Positions 16,751-25,597 of a DNA stretch of 34,733 nt are shown piece after piece (within the stretch, counting starts at the first letter, position 1; each line of letters begins with the position of its first letter). Below the pieces are notes generated by a model that did not search any database, was not told the DNA's origin, and was given only the letters and a program-made list of their open reading frames with translations. Both the position numbers and the translations under genes were made by a program. This DNA comes from Candidatus Eiseniibacteriota bacterium (GTDB taxonomy: Bacteria; Eisenbacteria; RBG-16-71-46; CAIMUX01). The stretch is from contig JADJQY010000024.1 of assembly GCA_016712505.1 (NCBI GenBank), positions 1 through 34,733 of the forward strand, written 5' to 3'.

Positions 16751-18151
16751 CTACCCGCGCGTCGCAACGTGGTGGCACGACGCTCCCCGACCAAGATCCG
16801 CGACGCGCTCAGCATCGAGCCGACCGATCTCCAACCCGACGTCCTCACCTGCCGACCGAGCAGCCGACCGAGCCACCGTCCGCGCAGCAGGCCGCGCAGC
16901 CGACCGGACAGCGATTCGGCCCGCATTTCGGTCCGTCAGCCCGACCTCGCTCCGCGCCTCGTACCGGTTGTGCACGCCGCAGCGCAGGGCGAGGTTCTCC
17001 ACCGTGTGCGCTCCGCCCCGAGCAAAGGGAATGAGGTGATGGAACTGGAGAAAGGCACGCGTCCCGCAACGATGCCCTTGGCGCGACATGAACGCGCACC
17101 GCCCGCCATCGCGCTGCCAGACCGCACGACGCACGGCGATCGGGATGTAGCGCGAACGCCAGCGCGGAGCACGGCGACGCCCCGTCGTCTGCCCCCCGTC
17201 CGACCGCGCAGCCCGCTCCGAGACCCGCTGCCCGAACCGCCGTCGCTCCGTGCCCTCAATCAACGCCCGGAGCGCGAGCCGAAGCAGCGTCGCGAGATCT
17301 CCACTCGGATTGCTGTGACTCGCGAGATCCCGCGCCCGGGCGAGCAGATCTTGAAGCTCGGGATCGGCCACGAACGAGAGCTTCGGCAGGCTGAACGCCG
17401 CGCCGGCGCGCGCGGGACCGACGGGCGCCGGCGCCGCGCGATCCGGGAGCGACGTGGCCTCGGAACCCGGGCCGGAGGCCGATACCGAATCGGCCATCGC
17501 GCCCGCGGTCAGCAACGAGCCCTGCCCGGACGTTCGCCCGCCCTGCGCGACACTCCCCGGATCGGGCCGAGCTTCGGCAAACGCCGTCCGCCCAGAACGA
17601 CCATCCCCGTCGATCGCCGCACCGCCAGCGACGACACCCGCACCGACCGCCGCACCAACGGCAGCATCGCCCACGACCTCGCCCACCGCCATCACCGGAG
17701 CAACACCGGGCACTCGCCTCTCATCAAACAGCATCCGCTCGACCGCGCGCTTGGACTGCCCGCACGCGCGCGCGATCCACCAGGCCACATTCCCCTCCGT
17801 CAACTCCGAAGCGAGCAGGCAGATCGCACTCAGATGCAGTTCCCCCGCGGCGAGTCGCGCGAGCAACTCCGGGAACCGGCGCCCGGCGCGAGCGGCGGTG
17901 ATCCGGTGGTAGGCAGCGGGCTCCGACATGCGGAGGATCTCGGTGCAGTAGGCAAAGGTCGACGAGCAACCGGCCCCGAGATAGAGACGCCGCGCGTCCA
18001 GCTCGCCGAGATGCCGGAGCAACTCTGCGGTGACGCGCCGCTCCGCCCGCGCCCAGCCCGCCAACGCGCGAAGGACCTCCACGTCAGTGAGCGACGCAAG
18101 ATCCGTCGTCTGGGGAACCTGGGACACCACCTCTGCCATGTTGCTGCGCAT
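16751..18151 (-). CDS. HNH endonuclease with DUF222-like N-terminal domain
   Basis: This protein has 466 residues. GGAGG lies five bases before the ATG at 18151; the in-frame extension to 18451 lacks support. The N-terminal half (LAGWARAERRVTAELLRHLG, CSSTFAYCTEILRMSEPAAY, LAAGELHLSAICLLASEL) is the helical domain that commonly precedes HNH modules in multi-copy bacterial genes. A Gly/Ala-rich linker of about 100 residues follows. The nuclease has WQRDGGRCAF, C-G-T, FLQFHHLIPFARGG (about 370) and ENLALRCGVHNRYEA, so the two histidines, Asn and C-x-x-H-N of the beta-beta-alpha metal site are present. The tail after the nuclease is Ala/Arg-rich. Target is unknown; similar genes are often dispersed, and this one is flanked by copies of a 32-bp repeat. 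Confidence 0.88.
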   Translation of the reverse strand: MRSNMAEVVSQVPQTTDLASLTDVEVLRALAGWARAERRVTAELLRHLGELDARRLYLGAGCSSTFAYCTEILRMSEPAAYHRITAARAGRRFPELLARLAAGELHLSAICLLASELTEGNVAWWIARACGQSKRAVERMLFDERRVPGVAPVMAVGEVVGDAAVGAAVGAGVVAGGAAIDGDGRSGRTAFAEARPDPGSVAQGGRTSGQGSLLTAGAMADSVSASGPGSEATSLPDRAAPAPVGPARAGAAFSLPKLSFVADPELQDLLARARDLASHSNPSGDLATLLRLALRALIEGTERRRFGQRVSERAARSDGGQTTGRRRAPRWRSRYIPIAVRRAVWQRDGGRCAFMSRQGHRCGTRAFLQFHHLIPFARGGAHTVENLALRCGVHNRYEARSEVGLTDRNAGRIAVRSAARPAARTVARSAARSAGEDVGLEIGRLDAERVADLGRGASCHHVATRG

Positions 18152-18563
18152 CTCGGCCTCCGTGCCTTCGTTGGGGTTCGTTCGCTGATTCCACGCCAGC
18201 GCGCTCCGCGCTCGGCGCCCCGCGACAACGTCTCGCGCGTCGCGTGTCGCGTGCGTTGCTCGCACCGCACGCCTCGAACGAACGATACCCCACCACTTCC
18301 GGAGGGCCAGCGAGCGACCGAGAGCGCCCAACTCTCGAAAGAACGTTTCGAATCGCCACGAATCGCCGTGGATCTCCCCTACGGCTCCGCAGGCGATCAC
18401 ACGCGACGCGACGGACCCGTTCCAGACCCGCGCTTCGAGCCCATCGCGCAACCGTCAATCCGTTTTTCTCTCCATGCACACTTTTTTCGCGACCCACCAA
18501 CGGTCGGAGGCCCGACTGCTTCGACGCTGGCGCCGCGCCGTCGTTTCCGCCGTCGCAGCATGG

Positions 18564-18683
18564 CATCTCCGCTCCGAAGCATCTCCGCGCCGCCGCTTCT
18601 CCGCATCGACGCTTCTCCGCATCGACGCATCTCCACTCCGCCGCGGCGCCGCATCTCAGCGCCATCGCATCGCCGCGACTTTG
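18564..18683 (+). repeat. Degenerate 16-bp tandem array
   Basis: Units begin C-A/T-TCTCCGC. CATCTCCGCTCCGAAG (18564), CATCTCCGCGCCGCCG (18580), CTTCTCCGCATCGACG twice (18596, 18612) and CATCTCCACTCCGCCG (18628) are in exact 16-bp register. After an 8-bp spacer, CATCTCAGCGCCATCG (18652) and CATCGCCGCGACTTTG (18668) follow. Looser CATC/CAGC-based repeats continue to about 18860. Confidence 0.85.
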
Positions 18684-19296
18684 CGTCCTCGTGCCACCAC
18701 AGCATCGTGCATGAGCGCCGCCGCAGCATCACACCTACGCGCTGTCGCGGCATCGCACCCAAGCACCTTCGCGCCTCCTCTCCGTGGCACCTACGCACAG
18801 TCACACAGTCACACCGCCCCGCCGCCGCACTGACGCGCAGGCACCCTAGTGCGCCACCGCAGAGTCTCACCCGCGCCACGTCGCGCCATCCCGAGATCCA
18901 GCCACCTACAGCGGTCCGGAACGAGTCCCCACGCGCTCCAACTGCTTTCGGAGTGTTCAAGCGGCGCTCGGGGCGTCGACCGGAGCTATTCGACAGGCAA
19001 GGCGCGCGGGACCGAGGCAGCACTCACCACACCACGCTCCTCTCGTCCGCCCCCCTTCCCGCCCAGAGCGGACCCCACTCAGGGACCTTCTCCGGACGTC
19101 CCAGCGAGCCGGACCGGGACTCCGGGGGTGGGTGGGCCATCGGCTGGAGTCTCGTCGCGACCATGCGGCGACCCGGTGCCTCCATCCGTCATTCCTTTCA
19201 TCGGATCCACGACTCGCACCCTGCCTCCCCGCGCCGGGGCGCGATCGATGCGAATCACGCGAGTCGCCAGGGCATCCCATGCTCCCCTGCCACGCT

Positions 19297-19328
19297 TTGC
19301 CTGGCGCACACTGTCCCCGGGGAGAGTT
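19297..19328 (+). repeat. 32-bp dispersed repeat, copy 3
   Basis: Identical to the copies at 13293 and 16707, and matching copy 1 for two more bases on the left (CT). It lies about 1.1 kb upstream of the HNH start and 158 bp before the DUF1800 start. Confidence 0.95.
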
Positions 19329-19476
19329 GCACCTGATTTCACAAGCGGACACACCGTAGCGCCGCCCGGGTCCGTGGGCGCGCGTCCTCGCTAATCGTGA
19401 GAAATCTGCCAATCGGTCCTCCTCGCTTGCGCACCGGGCCCCCCCCGACGCACACTGTTGGCCCCATATCTACCTT

Positions 19477-19489
19477 GGAGGTTGGTTTG
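19477..19489 (+). promoter_or_regulatory. Ribosome site deciding a TTG start
   Basis: GGAGG at 19477-19481 is five bases from TTG 19487. The product then begins MKLQLPLSEI ahead of the hydrophobic signal segment. The alternative ATG at 19517 has no purine-rich site at suitable spacing. Confidence 0.6.
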
Positions 19490-21427
19490 AAACTGCAACT
19501 CCCCCTCTCGGAGATCATGCGCGCCCGGCTCTGCAGCACCGCGGTGCTCACCGCGGTGAGCGCCACGCTCGTCGGCCTGTTCGCGCTGTCCGGTTCGATT
19601 GCGACCGCGCGCGCCGCCTCACTGGTCGAGGCACCCCCTGTCGCTGCCTCGCCACTCGCGGCCTCCTCACTCGCTGCCTCCTCACTCGCTGCCTCGCCAC
19701 TCGCTGCCTCGCCATTTCAGGGCGGAGTGGTCATCCAGGACATCGACGACGCGCGCTCGGTGCCGGCGGCGACGCGGATCCCGACCACCGAGGAGCGCGT
19801 GGCCTATGAGGCGGCACTCAAGGAGCGATTCCGCTTCCTGGAGATGGCCGCGGCGAGGAACGCGGAGCTGGGCCGCTCCTGCGTGATCAACGGGGAGCGG
19901 GTGGAGATCCAGCCGCTCGACCCGGCAATGGGATCGAGCCTCGCCCCCTGGGACGGTGTCCGCCGAATCGACGGTGACGGCAACCCGGCGCCGATCCACA
20001 GCGACTGGGGCGTCTACGCAGGGCCGTGGGGGCTGACCCAGACGGCGCACCTGCTCAACCGCACCATGATCGGAGCGAAGCTCTCCGAGATGAACGGGGC
20101 CGTCGCGACCGGGATGAACGGCACGGTCACGACCCTGCTGGCCACCCGGCCGCAGCCGGCGCTGCCGTTCCCCTGGGCGCTCGATCCCTACCCGGACACC
20201 AGCGGGTGGACGCAGCAGCAGTTCGACTCACTCAACATCCTCTACTCCACGAGACGCGACCTGCTCAAGCTGTGGTGGACCAAGCAGATGATCGAGGACC
20301 CGGTCAGCATGCGCGAGGCAATGACCCTCTTCTGGCACGATCACTTCGCCACCGCTTCCGACAAGGTGTTCATTCCGGGTTCGCTCTACAAGCAGAACGC
20401 CCTCCTCCGCGCCAGTGCGCTGGGGAACGTGAAGACCCTGGTGCGCGACATCGGGATCGATCCGGCGATGCTGATCTGGCTGGACGGCATCTACAGCACG
20501 GTCGGAAACGTGAACGAGAACTACGGGCGCGAGCTGCTCGAGCTCTTCACCATGGGGGTGGGAAACTACACGCAGGACGACGTGGTCGCGGCGGCCCGCG
20601 CCTACACCGGCTATACCACCTTCGACGGCGTGTCGACCGTCTTCATGGCGGGCTGGCACGACAATGGGCCGAAGACCTTCCTCGGCCAGACCGGAAACTT
20701 CTTCCCCGGCGACATCGTGAACATCATCTTCGAGCAACCGGCCACCGCCCGGTTCATCGTGCGGAAGCTCTACCGTTACTTCCTCGATGAGTATCCCGAC
20801 GAGGCGCTGATCGAGGACCTGGCGCAGACCCTGCGCGACTCCAACTGGGAGATCAAGCCGGTGCTCGAGCGAATGCTCAAGAGCGCGCGCTTCTACGACA
20901 CGGCCTACAAGGGGGCGGTCTACAAGGACGGGATCGATGTCGTGGTGGGCGGTATCCGCACCTTTGGTCACATCGGCATCGATCTGAGCGATCCGACCAA
21001 TCCGGAATCGGTCTACTTCAACTACGCCACCATGGTAGTGGGCGAGATCCTGATGAACCCGCCGAACGTGGGCGGATGGCCGGGCTACCGGAGCTGGATC
21101 AACTCCTACACCCTCCCCTGGCGGCGCTACTTCTCGGCCGTCTCGATCTTCCCCGGTCAGTACGGCTGGTCGCTCGGGATGTCGTTCCAGCCGATCAACT
21201 ATGCGCAGCAGTGCAGCAATCCGGACGACGCCGGCACCCTGGTGGACGAGGTGGCGCTCTCCGTCTTTGGCATGGCCCCTACTCCGCTGGTGCGGCAGGC
21301 GCTACTCGATGCGCTGCTCGGCGGCATGAGCTACGGGGAGTGGAACCTCTCACTCCCGACGGCGTCGAATCAGATTCGTGAGTTGCTGCGGGCCACGTTC
21401 AAGATGGCCGACTACCAACTGAAGTAG
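19487..21427 (+). CDS. Secreted DUF1800 family protein
   Basis: This 646-residue protein most likely starts at TTG 19487, five bases after GGAGG (19477-19481); an ATG at 19517 lacks such a site. The first 45 residues are a signal peptide (AVLTAVSATLVGLFALSGSI, then ATARAA). A low-complexity (L/V)-A-A-S-(P/S) segment follows. The DUF1800 domain shows WWTKQMIEDPVSMREAMTLF, FWHDHFATASDKV, NENYGRELLELFTMGVGNYT, AARAYTGY and NPPNVGGWPGY, all conserved in the family. It lies 15 bp before the DUF1501 gene, the standard pairing in Planctomycetes and many other bacteria. The pair is exported, but its biochemical role is not established; an extracellular or periplasmic hydrolytic function has been suggested only from fold similarity. 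Confidence 0.92.
   Translation: MKLQLPLSEIMRARLCSTAVLTAVSATLVGLFALSGSIATARAASLVEAPPVAASPLAASSLAASSLAASPLAASPFQGGVVIQDIDDARSVPAATRIPTTEERVAYEAALKERFRFLEMAAARNAELGRSCVINGERVEIQPLDPAMGSSLAPWDGVRRIDGDGNPAPIHSDWGVYAGPWGLTQTAHLLNRTMIGAKLSEMNGAVATGMNGTVTTLLATRPQPALPFPWALDPYPDTSGWTQQQFDSLNILYSTRRDLLKLWWTKQMIEDPVSMREAMTLFWHDHFATASDKVFIPGSLYKQNALLRASALGNVKTLVRDIGIDPAMLIWLDGIYSTVGNVNENYGRELLELFTMGVGNYTQDDVVAAARAYTGYTTFDGVSTVFMAGWHDNGPKTFLGQTGNFFPGDIVNIIFEQPATARFIVRKLYRYFLDEYPDEALIEDLAQTLRDSNWEIKPVLERMLKSARFYDTAYKGAVYKDGIDVVVGGIRTFGHIGIDLSDPTNPESVYFNYATMVVGEILMNPPNVGGWPGYRSWINSYTLPWRRYFSAVSIFPGQYGWSLGMSFQPINYAQQCSNPDDAGTLVDEVALSVFGMAPTPLVRQALLDALLGGMSYGEWNLSLPTASNQIRELLRATFKMADYQLK
19640..19714 (+). repeat. 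In-frame 15-bp tandem repeat (5 units)
   Basis: Five 15-bp units of the type CTCGCTGCCTCGCCA encode (L/V)-A-A-S-(P/S) just after the DUF1800 signal peptide. Since the unit is a multiple of three, copy number can vary without frameshift; the segment is a flexible spacer. Confidence 0.9.
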
Positions 21428-21442
21428 AGGGAGGACCGGGTG

Positions 21443-22993
21443 ATGGATCGGAGGAACTTTCTCAAGGCCGCGCTGCAGTTCTCCGCCGCTGGCTTGATCG
21501 TGCCGTCCTTCCTGCGCCAGGGATCGCTCCTCTGGCCCTCCGCCGCCGGGGCGGCGGAGGATGCGCCGTTCGCCGGACGGATCCTGATCTGGATCAACTA
21601 TTCGGGCGGGAATGATGGCCTGAACACCGTGGTGCCGTACGCGAACCCGATCTACACCGCGGCGCGGCCGACCATCGGTCTCACCGCCGAGCAGGTGCTG
21701 GTCCTCGATGGGGAGACCGGACTGCATCCGTCGCTCGCCGGGCTGCTCCCCATCTGGGAAGCGGGCAAGATGCGGATCGTGCAGGGGGTCGGCTATCCGA
21801 ACATGAACCTCTCGCACTTCCGCGGCACCGACATCTGGATGAGCGGCTCGGACGAGCCGACCCTCCTCGATACCGGCTGGATGGCGCGGTGGCTCGAGGC
21901 GATCTACACCGATTTCCCGTCGTGGCTACCGGAGTCCCCCTTCGCCCTGATGCAGGGGGCGCACCGCATCCCGCTCAACGGGAATCGCGGCATCACCGGG
22001 CTGGTGGTCGACGACCCTTCGTCGTTCAACTTCCTGGTCAATGATGGATTCCCCGGGGAGTACGGCGATCAGCTCCCGGCCACCCATGGCGGAGACGAGC
22101 TACAGTACCTGCGGAATCTCGATCTCGCGACGTTCGAGTACGCCGCAGCGATCGATGCCGCCAACACCACCGGGACGAACACCGTCCCCTACCCACAGTC
22201 GACCCTGGGCCGTCAGCTCGAGGTGGTGGCCCGGATGATCTCGGGCGGTCTGCGCACGCCGGTGTTCCTGGTCAGCGAGTACGGCTTCGACACCCACTCC
22301 TACCAGGGGACGCAGCACGCCGCGCTGATGCAGAGCATCGGCGACTCGATCGGTGCGATCTGGCAGGATATGGCGAACCAGGGGAAGCAGGACCAGATCT
22401 GCATCCTGACCACCTCCGAGTTCGGGCGCCGGGTGGAGGAGAACGGCAGTTACGGCACCGACCACGGCACCGCCGCGCCGCACTTCGTGATCAGCAACGG
22501 GGTGAGCGGCGGGATCAGCGGCACCTCCCCCGACCTGGCCAATCTCGACATCTACGGCAACATGCAGATCCAGCACGACTATCGCCAGATGGCGGCCACG
22601 ATCCTGGGGAGGCACTTTGGCACCTCACAGACCGTGATCGACTCGGTCTTCGGCGCCGGCTTCGCTCCATTCGACTGGATGAACACCGCCGCCGACGTGA
22701 CGCCGCTCGGCGACCTCGCCTCCGATCGGTTCTTCGCCCCCAGCCCCAATCCGTTCCGCCTGGGGGATCGCAGGCCGCTCGAGTTGCGCTTCGAGCTATC
22801 CGCCGCCACCAACGTGGACCTGCGCGTCTTCGACGTACGCGGCCGGCAGGTGGCGGAAATCGGTAACCGGCGCTACGCCGCCGGGGCGCACCAGGTCCAG
22901 TGGGCCCCGGAGAACCTCGCCGCCGGCACATACCTGCTCCGGCTCGAGACGCCCCGCTTCCGCAAGAACGCGAAGGTGGTGCTGACGCCGTAG
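21443..22993 (+). CDS. Secreted DUF1501 family protein with Por/FlgD-like C-domain
   Basis: This 516-residue protein starts MDRRNFLKAALQFSAAGL, with a twin-arginine-type signal (RRNFLK); GGAGG lies eight bases before ATG 21443, and a GTG one codon earlier is possible. The DUF1501 body has WINYSGGNDGLNTVVPY, LDGETGLHPSLAGLLP, FLVSEYGFDTHSYQGTQH and TTSEFGRRVEENGSYGTDHG, the conserved core related to the alkaline-phosphatase/sulfatase fold. The last 80 or so residues (PSPNPFRLGDRRPLELRFEL ... AAGTYLLRLETP) are a C-terminal beta domain like those on other exported proteins here. It follows DUF1800 by 15 bp, so the two are co-expressed and both exported. Substrate unknown. Confidence 0.93.
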   Translation: MDRRNFLKAALQFSAAGLIVPSFLRQGSLLWPSAAGAAEDAPFAGRILIWINYSGGNDGLNTVVPYANPIYTAARPTIGLTAEQVLVLDGETGLHPSLAGLLPIWEAGKMRIVQGVGYPNMNLSHFRGTDIWMSGSDEPTLLDTGWMARWLEAIYTDFPSWLPESPFALMQGAHRIPLNGNRGITGLVVDDPSSFNFLVNDGFPGEYGDQLPATHGGDELQYLRNLDLATFEYAAAIDAANTTGTNTVPYPQSTLGRQLEVVARMISGGLRTPVFLVSEYGFDTHSYQGTQHAALMQSIGDSIGAIWQDMANQGKQDQICILTTSEFGRRVEENGSYGTDHGTAAPHFVISNGVSGGISGTSPDLANLDIYGNMQIQHDYRQMAATILGRHFGTSQTVIDSVFGAGFAPFDWMNTAADVTPLGDLASDRFFAPSPNPFRLGDRRPLELRFELSAATNVDLRVFDVRGRQVAEIGNRRYAAGAHQVQWAPENLAAGTYLLRLETPRFRKNAKVVLTP

Positions 22994-23007
22994 GGGCGGG
23001 TGGAGAC

Positions 23008-23054
23008 AATCGGGGACGGGGAGCCAGAACGAGTTGGGGCTCCCCGCACCGATT
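23008..23054. terminator. Hairpin between convergent genes
   Basis: CGGGGAGCC (23017-23025) pairs perfectly with GGCTCCCCG (23038-23046). An outer AATCGG (23008-23013) can pair with CCGATT (23049-23054). It lies between the DUF1501 stop and the propeller gene's stop, so it may end transcripts from both sides. No T-run on either side. Confidence 0.6.
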
Positions 23055-23060
23055 CAAACT

Positions 23061-25265
23061 TCAACGCTGGATGACGATGGGAATCGTCCGCGCGCCCCTG
23101 GATGAAGCTATCCGGGCCCAGTAGACACCGCTCGGAGCGGGTGCCCATCGTCTCCGTGGCCATCCCAAGACACGGCGGTCATCCCCGCGACAAACTCGCC
23201 CTCGGCCAGGATTCTCACCCGCCGCCCGGAGGCATCGAACACGCCGACGGTCCCTGAACTGCGCTCCGGAGCTTCGAATGTCACGCGAACGGCTCCGCGA
23301 CTCGGGTTTGGCCAGGCTGAGAGTAGTATCTCCTGCGCCGGGGCCTCGACTCCGGAGGAGAATCGAGTGACGGGGCATTGGTGCCGAAAGACGTACAGAC
23401 CGCTGCCGTAGTCGGAGACGACCACGTGATCATCGTTCGACGCGATCCCGAAGGCGGAGCCCCCGGTATCATCCCCCCCGATCCGGCGAGGCTGGGTGGG
23501 ATCGGAGATCTCGTAGATCTGCAGCCCAGCGAGGTCACTCGCCTGATAGGCGTACTCTCCGTGGACGGAGATCCGGAAACCAGTCGGGTATCCCTCGGCG
23601 TATCCGAGCTCTCGCGGTTGCCGTGGATCGGTAACATCAACGACCCACAGGCCGTCACTCAAGCAGACGTACGCGATATCGCCGACCACCTGCACGTCGT
23701 AGACTACCGAGCCGCCATGCCTGATATTGCCGATCTGCACCGGAAGCGCCGGGTTCGAGACATCCACCACACTGAGACCGAAAACTCCGGTCGCGACATA
23801 GGCATAGGGATAGACGGCCGCAACCTCCCACGCCCGGTCGCCGAACTGGATCTGCCCCACATGGCTGGGAGTCGTGGGGTCGTACGCGTCAATGACCGCG
23901 AGTCCCGCCAAGGCATCGGCCACGTAGAGGTAGCCGTTCTTTCCCAGAGCCAGTCCTGTCGCGTGTCCGGGCGTATCCACTGCCCCGATCCGCACCGGGG
24001 GAGACCATCCCTCGATGTTGAAGACCTCCACCCCGGCGCCTGAGCAAGCCACGAAGGCCGACTTGCCGTCGAGCGCAACTGACATCGCCTCCCCCGCAGT
24101 ATCCGCGCGCCCCACTCTTCGCGGGTGGGTGGGATCACTCAGGTCCACCAGGGTAATCCCCGCGTTTGCATCGGCCACCAGAGCGTGCTCATCGAAGAGA
24201 TCGACATTCCAAGCACGCCCGTTGGTTCCGATCTGGGAAACCAATGGGCTCTGCACATTGGAGAGATCGACGACTTCGATGCGCCCGAAGTTCGATCGGA
24301 TGTTCCCCAGTCCGAAAATCGCCACATCGCCATCGAACGCGGCACCGTTTGCATTCAGGAGGAAGGTCTTCGTTCCGAGAAGCTTTGGATCGGTCGGGTC
24401 GCTGCAATCGATGACGCGCGCCCCGAGAGTCCCATCAACTACGATGACCCGAGGCCCGGAGACCGAAAGCTGAAAGCTGTACGGGGGAAGACGAAGCGAA
24501 CCGATCACTTCCGGCGCGGTCGGATCCGTGAGGTCGGCAATGTACAGGCCTCGCCCATAGTCCGTGAAGTAGACGAGGTTCTCCACGATCTGGAGGCCCC
24601 ACCCGGGGTTGGTGAGCTCGATCGATCCCAGCACCAGCGGCTGCGATGGATCCGCGATGTCGAGTGTAGAGCCCATCTTGCTGATCCATCACGCAGGCCA
24701 GGTCGCCCTGAACCTCGACGCGTACCGGGTAGGGAAGGTCCAGCGACCCAACTTCGACCGGTTCGGACGGGTTCGCGATGTCCAACACTTCGAGGCCGTC
24801 CAAAGCGTCCGTCGCGAGCAGGTGGCTCCCAGCAAACGCAACTCCGACCACCGCGCCACCGTCACTCCACTCTCCCAGAAGCAACGGAGCCGTCGGGTCG
24901 GTGATCTCATAGAGCTGAACCCCACCACTGACCACTGCCACCGCAAGCAGGTTCCCCGCCAGCGCGATATCCTCACAGGCATCCGGGGTCGGGAGCACCG
25001 CGATAATCTGCGGCAGTGACGGGTTCGAGACGTCAAAAATCTGGATCCCACCCCAATAGGCCGCGCAATAGGCAAGGTGATCACGCACCTCCAAAACGTA
25101 CCCCGCGCCTCCGATGTCGATCCGACCGAGTGTCGACAGATAGGTGTCATACGAGGCGCAGTTACTTCGCGCGTCGCGCGCCGTTCCGGCTAGGGCGCAG
25201 ATCGTCAGTAGCGAGAGAGCAATCTCCCTCAATGGGTTTGCCCTGGCAGTTGCATTGAACGTCAT
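23061..25265 (-). CDS. Secreted LVIVD-repeat beta-propeller protein (two frameshifts)
   Basis: The start at 25265 is set by AGGAG seven bases upstream and a signal peptide (LREIALSLLTICALAGTARD). The body is a series of about 13 LVIVD repeats of 40-45 residues, each of the form G-L-x-x-x-D-(I/V)-(S/T)-(D/N)-P-x-x-P, for example GLYIADLTDPTAPEVIGSL and GLQIYEISDPTQPRRIGG. Such repeats form propellers in cell-surface proteins. The last 90 residues (LSAWPNPSRGAVRVTFEAPE ... GVYWARIAS) are a FlgD-like C-terminal domain. Two breaks occur: near 24664-24668 restoring one AC pair gives GLYTLDIADP, and at GGG 23139-23141 one more base gives PSGVYWARI. With both fixed the product is 735 residues. Ligand and role unknown. 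Confidence 0.82.
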
Positions 25266-25597
25266 ACGAAACTCCTGTTCATTCGCGGCCAGCAGAATTG
25301 CCGCCGGATGGGCCATCCGGGGCACGGACTGAAATCTGGATGACATTGGACGGGACACGCTCGGTCGCCACCTCCAGCCCCGGGGGGGGGGACAGCACGA
25401 CCGGACGGAGCACGATCGCTCGTCGGGGGCCGGAGGAGCGCATCGGTAGGGATTCTTCATCGGCGGCACCTCGATCGGACGCAGTAGACTACCCGATCAT
25501 GGTCCCGACGGGGCGAGATCAAGTCAAGTGCCGTTTTCGTGTGAGCGTCGGCGCATCTGCAACCATCATCAGCATCCGCCCCGGAACGCTGCCAAAA
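25266..25597. other. Gene-free stretch between the propeller gene and the insertion sequence
   Basis: No supported coding frame on either strand. It must contain the promoter of the propeller gene (minus strand from 25265). A run of ten G (25382-25391) preceded by CCCC is present, a likely site of assembly error or slippage. The right edge, TGCCAAAA, borders the insertion sequence. Confidence 0.5.

Larger units (their letters stand above)
18152..19486. other. 1.3-kb gene-free stretch upstream of the HNH gene
   Basis: Several long frames cross it on both strands, but none has a ribosome site, family similarity or normal composition. They are low-complexity Arg/Ser/Ala/His products of repetitive DNA. 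It contains the degenerate 16-bp tandem array at 18564-18683 with related sequence out to about 18860, the third 32-bp repeat at 19297, and the divergent promoters of the HNH gene and the DUF1800 gene. An echo of the repeat (GCACACTGT) occurs at 19450-19458. Confidence 0.6.

Noticed and set aside
18564..18683. CRISPR-like array
   Set aside because: Units are contiguous 16-mers without unique spacers and there are no cas genes nearby.
16430..19336. Very long plus-strand frame (968 codons) opposite the HNH gene
   Set aside because: It is the antisense of the HNH gene plus repetitive DNA; composition is Arg/Pro/Ser-dominated, with no ribosome site or family similarity.
18957..19412. 151-codon minus-strand frame upstream of the HNH gene
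   Set aside because: Crosses the 32-bp repeat, lacks a ribosome site, and its Arg/Gly/Ser/Pro composition fits non-coding DNA.
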